Positions 1 through 5,767 of a stretch of 10,166 bases of DNA are shown piece by piece; position 1 is the first letter of the stretch, and each line of letters begins with the position of its first letter. Below the pieces are notes generated by a model that was not told where the DNA came from, did not search any database, and worked only from the letters and a program-made list of their open reading frames with translations. The stretch comes from an uncultured Blautia sp. (GTDB lineage Bacteria; Bacillota; Clostridia; Lachnospirales; Lachnospiraceae). The translations under genes were made by a program, and so were the position numbers. The stretch is from NCBI GenBank assembly GCA_900541985.1, contig UQLX01000054.1, positions 1-10,166 on the forward strand. The letters are read 5' to 3'.

Positions 1-114
1 GGCGAATTGGCTTATGGACTTGTCCATAAGATGCCTACACGCAAGAAGCATTTCATCAGTTCCGATTGTCTGATATCGAAAGGAGACACGCGATTATGGC
101 AAAAGGATCTGTAA
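1..114 (+). CDS. Unrecognised partial ORF entering from the left edge
   Basis: Frame 1 is open from the window edge to a TAA at 112-114, giving 37 residues that begin GELAYGLVHKMPTRKKHF. It overlaps the proposed integrase start at 96 by 19 bases. Genes directly upstream of phage or ICE integrases are often excisionases or small regulators, but I do not recognise this sequence. A 37-codon open stretch can occur by chance, so the call is weak. Confidence 0.25.
   Translation, partial: GELAYGLVHKMPTRKKHFISSDCLISKGDTRLWQKDL
11..30. repeat. Perfect 9-bp inverted repeat with 2-base centre
   Basis: CTTATGGAC (11-19) and its exact reverse complement GTCCATAAG (22-30) flank a TT centre. It lies 65 bases upstream of the integrase start and inside the possible upstream reading frame. 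The 2-base centre is too small for a good RNA loop, so a dimeric protein-binding site is more plausible than a terminator; there is also no following T-run. Its role is unknown and it could be coincidental coding sequence. Confidence 0.5.
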
Positions 115-1205
115 GAAAAAAAGGAAAGAAATGGTACTACCGCTTCTATGTAGAAGATGCAAGCGGCAATCTGGTTCAGAAAGAATACGCTGGAACAGAT
201 TGCAAAAGTGAAACGGAAAAACTGCTCCGTCAGGCAATGGACGATTACGAAAGCAAGAAATTCATTGCAAAGTCGGAAAATATTACAGTTGGAGAATTAC
301 TTGATATATGGGCAGAGGAAGAATTAAAGACCGGTACTCTCAGTAATGGGACAGTCCAGAATTACCTCGGTGCTATTACCAACATCAAGAAGCATCCAAT
401 TTCAGAGAGAAAGTTGAAAAATGTAACATCTGAGCATTTACAAGCCTTCTTCGATCTGCTTTCCTTTGGTGGCACTTATCCCGATGGTTCAGAAAGAAAA
501 GGCTACAGCAAAGATTACATCCGTTCTTTCTCGGCAGTATTACAGCAGTCATTCCGATTTGCAGTATCACCAAAGCAATATATCACTTTCAATCCTATGC
601 AGTATATTAAGCTGAAATACCAGACGGATGAGGTTGACCTGTTTTCCGATGATGACATGGATGTCGATATACAGCCAATTCCACGAGAGGATCATGAAAG
701 ACTAATTGAATTTCTACAGGATTACAATCCACCGGCAATTCTTCCAATCCAGATAGCTTATTATGCAGGACTTCGTATCGGTGAAGCCTGTGATCTGGCA
801 TAGCAGGATGTGAATCTTGAAGAACAGTGCCTTACAATCAGACGCAGTATCCGCTATGATGGTTCAAGGCATAAGAACATCATCGGACCAACCAAGCGAA
901 AAAAGGTAAGGATTGTTGATTTTGGAGATACGCTGACTGAGATTCTTCGCAATGCCCGAAAGGAACAGCTTAAAAACCGGATGCAGTACGGAGAACTTTA
1001 CCACAAAAACTACTACAGAGAAGTAAAAGACAAAAACAGAGTTTACTATGAGTTCTATCATCTGGACGGAACAGAGAGTGTTCCAGAGGATTATAAGGAA
1101 ATATCCTTTGTCTGCTTAAGACCGGATGGAAGTCTGGAACTGCCAAGTACGTTAGGAATTGTTTGCAGGAAGATTGCTCAGAAACTGGATGGATTTGAAG
1201 GATGA
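96..1205 (+). pseudogene. Tyrosine site-specific integrase, amber-interrupted and 3'-truncated
   Basis: This is the remnant of a phage or ICE-type tyrosine recombinase. I chose the ATG at 96 (MAKGSVRKKGKKWYYRFYV) because AAGGAG lies about 10 bases upstream and this is the usual start of the N-terminal arm-binding domain; an ATG at 66 is also in frame. The core-binding domain follows at about residues 50-150. The catalytic domain shows box I (AGLRIGEACDL) with the catalytic Arg near residue 227. The codon after DLA is TAG (801-803), where the family normally has Trp in an L-x-W-x-D motif; the frame then stays open (QDVNLEEQCLTIRRSIRYDG) to a TGA at 1203-1205. The second part retains a Lys-containing TKRKKVRIVDF strand, but the HxxR, His/Trp and Tyr motifs are absent. 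The protein is about 100 residues short of a complete enzyme and should be inactive even with amber suppression. Confidence 0.9.
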
Positions 1206-1350
1206 CACACTCACACTTGACCCCATTATCATCAAGTATATACATCTTGCCGTTATCAAGATAACGGTCAACCATATCTTCCTGCTCATCTGCTAATAGG
1301 AGCAAATCAAGATATTGTTTCTTATTTTCTTTAACTTCAATAATTTTCAT
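1203..1350 (-). pseudogene. GNAT-type acetyltransferase, N-terminal fragment
   Basis: On the minus strand the ATG at 1350 follows a weak TAGGTG ribosome site and opens MKIIEVKENKKQYLDLLLLA, then a stretch ending in LDDNGVKCECV. This looks like the first ~49 residues of small Firmicute GNAT N-acetyltransferases, which begin with a helix and the first strands before the acetyl-CoA-binding segment; that assignment is from memory of the family. After about codon 49 the frame runs into sequence that is merely the antisense of the integrase, so the acetyl-CoA binding core is missing. A GTG at 1359 is an alternative start. The break coincides with the 3' break of the integrase, so one event probably truncated both. 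Confidence 0.6.
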
Positions 1351-1522
1351 CAATCGCACCTACAAATTCAAATCTTCTGTTCCTTATAAAATAAATATAT
1401 CGGTGTTAACCAAATCACCCAACAACGCTTTACAACATAGACACAATCTCATACGCTATTATATCAGCACTATATCCGTCTGTCATCCAAAATGTATTGA
1501 ACGAAGAGTAAAATCCTCCCTT
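1351..1522 (-). other. Non-coding or decayed stretch between the GNAT fragment and the phage-like ORF
   Basis: No convincing complete gene is present. Just upstream of the GNAT fragment, minus-strand TATAAG (about 1382-1387) and TATATT (about 1395-1400) could be -10 boxes, with TTGGTT or TTGGGT as poor -35 boxes. From the TAG of the phage-like ORF at 1523 the same frame continues open to a TAA at 1430-1432 and contains FWMTDGYSADIAYEIVSML, which reads like the C-terminus of a real protein although I cannot name it. An AAGGGAGGA ribosome site just after the phage-like ORF (about 1514-1522) has no start codon at a proper distance, suggesting that the next gene was cut away there. Confidence 0.4.
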
Positions 1523-1696
1523 CTAAAATCGATCAAAATCAGCCTGCGTAGCAATCACACTGTACTTCTTGTCAGCATCTTGATCATTTCCACTTTCCAC
1601 ATACATGTCATTCACCATTCCTATCGTGAGTAAGTCCAAATCCCTGATGCTAATCCCCAACTGGACACACCTTAGCAGAAACAGCGGTGTTGTCAT
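1523..1696 (-). CDS. 57-residue phage-tail-module-like protein
   Basis: This short gene starts MTTPLFLLRCVQLGISIRDL and ends ATQADFDRF. Its ATG at 1696 overlaps the TGA of the preceding gene (ATGA, 1693-1696), a classic sign of translational coupling. From memory, small proteins with an LGIS-x-x-DL..LTIGMV-x-DM core and an ATQ-x-DFD-x-F end follow the tail-assembly-chaperone gene and precede the tape-measure gene in siphophages of Firmicutes; I cannot verify this here. The gene looks intact, but its neighbours on both sides are broken: the upstream partner is joined to kdpE, and no tape-measure gene follows the ribosome site just beyond its stop. It is probably a prophage relic carried as the tail of the kdp transcript. 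Confidence 0.6.
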   Translation of the reverse strand: MTTPLFLLRCVQLGISIRDLDLLTIGMVNDMYVESGNDQDADKKYSVIATQADFDRF

Positions 1697-1887
1697 CTGA
1701 CGGTCAGTTGGGCGAAGTTTTTTTTAGCCTCAGAATCCGTTCTGACATTCAAGCCCCAAAGTTCAATAATCTTTGGAAGCACCTGATAGATACTGAATGT
1801 ATTAAAATCATCCAGCCACTCTTCCGGTGTATCAGGAATATTCGGATCCGCATTTATTCTGTATATACTGAATTCTTCTATAATTTC
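1693..1887 (-). pseudogene. C-terminal fragment of a phage tail-assembly-chaperone-like gene
   Basis: In the frame ending at TGA 1693-1695 there are about 65 protein-like residues: EEIIEEFSIYRINADPNIPD, then PEEWLDDFNTFSIYQVLPKI and a tail ending KKNFAQLTVR. Further upstream the same frame is only an out-of-frame reading of kdpE, so the true 5' part of this gene is missing. The position before an ATGA-coupled small ORF and the acidic, helical character fit the gene before the tape measure in siphophage tail modules. This is inferred from sequence style and order; the family name needs a profile search. No start codon or ribosome site of its own is visible, so it is probably not translated as a separate protein. 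Confidence 0.5.
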
Positions 1888-2233
1888 CTCTGATTCTTGC
1901 AAGAAGTTCCGCTGTTGAAAATGGCTTGGTAATATAATCATCAGCACCGGCATCCAAGGCATCTATCTTATCTTTGTCTTCACTTCTGGCACTTATCACA
2001 GTAATTGGAACAGTTGACCAGGTACGTATTTTTCTTATCACATCAACCCCATCTATGTCAGGAAGTCCCAGATCCAACAGGATTAGTTCCGGTGCCTGTG
2101 TTGCAGCTTCCATAATCGCCTGATTCCCATTTTTTGCCACATGGTATTTATAGTTTTCTGTCTCAAGGGCGGTTGTGATGAGACTGCGAATGGCAAAATC
2201 ATCTTCTACAACTAATATATTTGAATTATTCAT
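1832..2233 (-). pseudogene. kdpE: KdpE response regulator reduced to its receiver domain
   Basis: KdpE is the OmpR-family activator phosphorylated by KdpD that turns on kdpFABC. The ATG at 2233 overlaps the end of kdpD by 8 bases and has AGGAGGT upstream. Residues 1-115 form a complete receiver: acidic pair D11/D12, phospho-acceptor D54 in LLDLGLPDIDG, the switch Ser at about 81, and Lys103 in ITKPF, ending at ELLARIR. A normal KdpE of about 230 residues continues into a winged-helix DNA-binding domain. Here 18 unrelated residues (NYRRIQYIQNKCGSEYS after a Gly) come from out-of-frame phage sequence and end at a stop at 1832. The product could accept phosphate from KdpD but could not bind DNA. 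The breakpoint is near 1885-1890. Confidence 0.9.
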
Positions 2234-4922
2234 GAATCTCTACCTCCTCAGCTGGCACCGTAAAATCAAAAACGGCACCTTTCGGTTTATTATCATAAAC
2301 CATTATTTTCCCACCATGTGCATTGATAATTGATTTACAGAGAGCAAGCCCAAGACCCAGACTCCGTTTAGAATCCGTTATTTCATTATTCGCTGTATAA
2401 AACATTTCAAAAATATGCGGTTTGTCTTCATCCGGAATCCCATTTCCATTATCTGCGATCTGCACATGTACAAAACTTTTTTCTTTCTTTGTAGATATCA
2501 CAATTTCTCCACCTGGAGTTGTATACTTCACCGCATTATCTACAATATTAATAATTACCTGAAGGATCAGTCGTGAGTCCACGTTGACAAGCTGCATTTC
2601 ATCTTCCATGCTGACTCGTATCGAAAATTCCCTGCTTTTCCTGCTGATATGCTTCAGTGCTTCTTCAATCAGATCTTCCAACATATCTGCCTGCTTTTTA
2701 ATCTTCATTCCACCGTCTTCAATTCTCGTAACAGACAAAAGATTTTCTACCAGATTCAACAGCCAAAAAGAATCATCATAAATATAAGAATACACTTTTT
2801 CTTTTTTGTCCTCATTCAGTTTCCCCTGCAGAAGCATATCTGCATTTCCGCAAATGCTGGTCAGTGGCGTACGAAGGTCATGTGAAATTGATCTAAGAAG
2901 ATTTGCCCTTAATTTTTCACTATTTGCCTTTTCCGTTGCAGCCTCTTCCCTGGTCCTTAAAACTTCCCGCTCCATAACAGTCGCCGACTCTGAAAGGATA
3001 GCCATTAACATATTACTCTCAAAAGCACCCAGTATCTCTCCATTCCCAATTTCGATCCCAACAACACCATACACCGCATCAAGACTTCTGACTGCAAGAT
3101 AATAACATGCAGCTTCGCTCAATGTTCCCGTAGTTGCTCCAGCCCGTTTATTGTTTTTAAAAACCCATTCGGCTACTGCATGTTCATTTTCGGTAATCAG
3201 TCTGGTGTAATGAGATTCATCCTTCTCACCGTTTGCATTATATATGACAGGATCATTCAGATGTTCCTCCTCCAGCCCATAATACACCACTGTGTGACTC
3301 AGGACTTTTCCCAACTGAGCAGCCATTGTATTTCCTATTTCTTCTACTGTTTTTCCATTTTGCAAAAGTTGGTTTGTATCCAAGATGATCTTTGTACGAT
3401 ATGCAAGTTTTGCCAATTCTCTTGCCTGTGTTTTCATCTTTAGTGCAATATTGCTTGTGATAAGAGCTGCGATAAAGGAAATCACAAAAGTAACCGGATA
3501 ACCCGGATCATAAGTATCCAGAGAAAACCTAGGGTCTGTAAAAAAATAATTGAATACCACCACACTCGCTGCAGACTGCAGGAATGAAATCGTTCGGCTT
3601 GATGTAATGATCGCAGTAATCATAACTCCCAGAATATATACCGTTATGATATTGGTATCGCTGAATTTCATTTCATAAAAAACAAAACCCATCACAGTTG
3701 ATAAAAGCAGACAGACCATGGCACTCAGCATATTTTTGATTGTCATCGTGTGATCCATATTCTTCCGGAGCTTCTGTTTTTCTTTCTCCATTTTGCTGTC
3801 AGGAATAATGTAAATATCCATATCCGGTGCATACGCCGCAAGCTTATCCGTAAATGTAGGTTTGTGAAAGAAGCTCCGGGAAGGAACACTTCTTCCTGTG
3901 ACAATTTTGGAAATGCCCGAGTTTCTTGCATATTCAGCGATCAAAAAAGGAATATCATCTCCACATACCGTTTCTATTTTTGCCCCCAGTTGTTCTGCCA
4001 GATGTATATTTTCTTTCAGGCGTTTTTTATCTTCCTGGCTTCTTTTCTCTGCATTTGGTGTTTCTACATAAAGCCCGACCAGCAAACCTCCAAAAGCCTT
4101 CGCCATTCTGGCAGCTGTCCGGATAATCTTCGGATTCGACGGAGACGGCGAGATTCCCACAAGTATCTTCTCTTCCGTGTAGTACTCGACGCCTGCCTCT
4201 TTTTTTGTCCGTTCTGTGACAAGATTTACCCTGTCAGCTGTTCTTCGCAGTGCGATCTCACGAAGGGCTGTCAGCTTTTCTATTGTAAAAAAATGATCCA
4301 TAGCCCGGGAAGCCTGTTCCTCCCGGTACACTTTCCCTTCTTTTAACCTTTGAAGCAGATCTTCCGGCTCAAGATCCACAAGCTGCACCTCATCTGCCAT
4401 ATCAAAAGCGGAATCCGGAATTCGCTCTTTCATAAAAATACCGGTAATGGAGGCTACAATATCACACAGGCTTTCAATATGCTGTACATTGACCGTTGTA
4501 TAAACGCTGATCCCTGCTTTCAGGATTTCTTCCACATCCTGATACCTTTTCTGATGACGGCTTCCTTCTGCATTGGTATGTGCATACTCATCAACCAGTA
4601 CTACCTGCGGACGTCTTTTCAGGACAGCATCTATATCCATTTCTTTCAATTTAATCCTATTATAATCCACCTGTTTTGCAGGAACAGTTTCCAGTCCCAG
4701 TGCCATCTTCATCGTTTCCGGTCTGGCATGGGGTTCCAGATATCCAATCACCACATCTATATTATTTTTCTGTAAGCTATGAGCGGCTTTCAGCATGGTA
4801 TAGGTTTTCCCTACTCCCGCAGCATATCCGAAAAATATCTTCAGTCTGCCACTGCTTTTCTTTTCTTCTTCTCTTTCTATATCTCTCAGGATTTTATCCG
4901 GATCCGGTCTTTCCTTGTCCAT
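2226..4922 (-). CDS. kdpD: KdpD turgor/K+ sensor histidine kinase
   Basis: KdpD is a membrane sensor kinase that phosphorylates KdpE when K+ is limiting. At 898 residues it matches the E. coli length (894). Domains in order: N-terminal KdpD domain with Walker A GYAAGVGKT (about 32-40) and Walker B VVLVDEYAHTNAEGSRH (about 107-123); a universal-stress-protein-like domain (about 252-375); a closely packed block of four membrane spans (about 397-495); a GAF-like region (about 510-650); the dimerisation/phospho-acceptor helix with His near 681 in SISHDLRTPLTS; and an ATPase domain with NIVDNAVKY (N box), DNGNGIPD (G1) and SLGLGLALCKS (G2). It starts at 4922 after a GGGAG site 7-8 bases upstream. 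All motifs look intact, in contrast to its partner kdpE. Its spacer from kdpC carries two hairpins that may set its expression apart from the pump. Confidence 0.97.
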   Translation of the reverse strand: MDKERPDPDKILRDIEREEEKKSSGRLKIFFGYAAGVGKTYTMLKAAHSLQKNNIDVVIGYLEPHARPETMKMALGLETVPAKQVDYNRIKLKEMDIDAVLKRRPQVVLVDEYAHTNAEGSRHQKRYQDVEEILKAGISVYTTVNVQHIESLCDIVASITGIFMKERIPDSAFDMADEVQLVDLEPEDLLQRLKEGKVYREEQASRAMDHFFTIEKLTALREIALRRTADRVNLVTERTKKEAGVEYYTEEKILVGISPSPSNPKIIRTAARMAKAFGGLLVGLYVETPNAEKRSQEDKKRLKENIHLAEQLGAKIETVCGDDIPFLIAEYARNSGISKIVTGRSVPSRSFFHKPTFTDKLAAYAPDMDIYIIPDSKMEKEKQKLRKNMDHTMTIKNMLSAMVCLLLSTVMGFVFYEMKFSDTNIITVYILGVMITAIITSSRTISFLQSAASVVVFNYFFTDPRFSLDTYDPGYPVTFVISFIAALITSNIALKMKTQARELAKLAYRTKIILDTNQLLQNGKTVEEIGNTMAAQLGKVLSHTVVYYGLEEEHLNDPVIYNANGEKDESHYTRLITENEHAVAEWVFKNNKRAGATTGTLSEAACYYLAVRSLDAVYGVVGIEIGNGEILGAFESNMLMAILSESATVMEREVLRTREEAATEKANSEKLRANLLRSISHDLRTPLTSICGNADMLLQGKLNEDKKEKVYSYIYDDSFWLLNLVENLLSVTRIEDGGMKIKKQADMLEDLIEEALKHISRKSREFSIRVSMEDEMQLVNVDSRLILQVIINIVDNAVKYTTPGGEIVISTKKEKSFVHVQIADNGNGIPDEDKPHIFEMFYTANNEITDSKRSLGLGLALCKSIINAHGGKIMVYDNKPKGAVFDFTVPAEEVEIHE

Positions 4923-4938
4923 AATGATCTCCCTCTTC

Positions 4939-4959
4939 TCTCAGTCTTTTAGACTGAAA
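4939..4959. other. Hairpin just upstream of the kdpD ribosome binding site
   Basis: TCAGTCT and AGACTGA pair perfectly around a 3-base loop; adding two outer pairs, one of them a wobble on the minus-strand RNA, gives nine. It ends just before the GAGGGAG ribosome site of kdpD. The T-run of a terminator is absent. It could modulate kdpD translation or protect a processed 5' end; that is inference from position. Confidence 0.55.
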
Positions 4960-4972
4960 TGAAATAGAATCA

Positions 4973-5001
4973 GGCTCAGTGTATTTTTATACCTCTGAGC
5001 C
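4973..5001. terminator. Two-tier hairpin after kdpC, possible attenuator or processing site
   Basis: On the minus strand, GGCTCAG and CTGAGCC form a perfect 7-bp stem, and inside it GTAT and ATAC pair around AAAA. The structure begins about 10 bases after the kdpC stop and is followed by the weakly U-rich TGATTCTATTTCATTT. That tract is poor for a full intrinsic terminator, so partial termination or mRNA 3'-end stabilisation of kdpFABC is more likely. Such a structure between pump and regulator genes would lower KdpDE relative to KdpFABC. Confidence 0.45.
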
Positions 5002-5011
5002 ATCCTGTCTA

Positions 5012-5608
5012 TTATAAGATTCCTTTCAACATCAGATTCACTTTCAATACATTGACTGTTTCCTCTCCGAAAATTCCTAAAATTTTATGGTTGGTACATT
5101 TGTCAATCATATCTTGTATCTCATCTTCCGTCATTTGGTTCGCTTTTACCAGTCTTGGCACCTGATACTCGGCTGCAGCAACTGATATATCCGGATCAAG
5201 GCCGCTTCCGGAACAGGTTACCAGGTCCTCCGGTATCTGTTCTTTGTCTGCATCCGGATTTGACGCTTTGATTTTTTCAACCCGCTGTTCTACCAATTCT
5301 TTGTATTCCTGACTTTCAGGGCTTAAGTTTGACGGGCCAGAATACATCTTTGTATTGCCATCCTGATCGGTAAAGGCAGATACATTCATGATTCTGCCCC
5401 ACATATATTCCTCACCGGTAAATTCCTGAGCTAAAATCTCACAGCCATATTTCTTTCCATCTATTTCTATGATGCTGCCGTTCGCCTTATCGGAAAAGAA
5501 AAGCTGTGAAGCTCCTGTAACAACTGTGGTGTATAAAATGCCACAGATCAGTGTCATTGCCAGTACCATACCAGCCGCTTTACCGAACACTGTTCCTTTT
5601 TTCTTCAT
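5012..5608 (-). CDS. kdpC: KdpC, accessory subunit of the K+-transporting ATPase
   Basis: KdpC is the single-span, externally exposed subunit that stabilises the KdpFABC complex and is needed for high-affinity K+ transport. The protein has 198 residues (E. coli about 190). After MKKKGTVFGKAAG there is one membrane helix (about residues 12-34). The family motifs follow: a YMWGR segment, SGPSNLSPES (about 90-100), and CSGSGLDPDISVAAAEYQVP (about 132-151). The ATG at 5608 follows GAGGT at 8-9 bases. It lies 23 bases after a small membrane-protein ORF and 89 bases before kdpD. Nothing appears broken. Confidence 0.96.
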   Translation of the reverse strand: MKKKGTVFGKAAGMVLAMTLICGILYTTVVTGASQLFFSDKANGSIIEIDGKKYGCEILAQEFTGEEYMWGRIMNVSAFTDQDGNTKMYSGPSNLSPESQEYKELVEQRVEKIKASNPDADKEQIPEDLVTCSGSGLDPDISVAAAEYQVPRLVKANQMTEDEIQDMIDKCTNHKILGIFGEETVNVLKVNLMLKGIL

Positions 5609-5631
5609 ATTGTTTTACCTCGACTTTCATT

Positions 5632-5739
5632 TTACATCCATATAGCAAAGCGTAATGCAACAAGTGCTGCAGCAAACAATACCATGGTCAAAGCCACAGC
5701 AACATTCTTCACACTTTTTAAGAACATTGTTTTTCTCAT
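5632..5739 (-). CDS. 35-residue single-span membrane protein between kdpB and kdpC
   Basis: This ORF starts with ATG at 5739, preceded by AAGGAGAG about 8 bases upstream, and ends at TAA 5632-5634. The protein begins MRKTMFLKSVKNVAV, continues with a hydrophobic run (ALTMVLFAAALVALRF) and ends AIWM. The four positive residues before the helix predict a cytoplasmic N-terminus and one membrane span. It fills the space between kdpB (28 bases away) and kdpC (23 bases away) with operon-like spacing, so it is almost certainly co-transcribed with the pump. It does not read like KdpF, which is separately present ahead of kdpA, nor like the start of KdpC. I do not recognise a family. A role as an extra small Kdp subunit, assembly factor or regulator is inference from position only. 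Confidence 0.7.
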   Translation of the reverse strand: MRKTMFLKSVKNVAVALTMVLFAAALVALRFAIWM

Positions 5740-5767
5740 ATTCCCCACTCTCCTTCAGAATGAAACT

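Noticed and set aside
970..1202. Extension of the acetyltransferase frame beyond codon 49
   Set aside because: It is simply the antisense of the integrase C-terminal half and has no GNAT-like pattern, so the fragment was ended at the junction.
1403..1633. 76-residue plus-strand ORF in the junction region
   Set aside because: It is antisense to the better-supported 57-residue phage-like ORF, and its composition is not protein-like.
3750..4346. 198-residue plus-strand ORF opposite kdpD
   Set aside because: It is antisense to a fully conserved KdpD, has no ribosome site or recognisable domain, and a Cys/Phe/His-rich composition typical of shadow frames.
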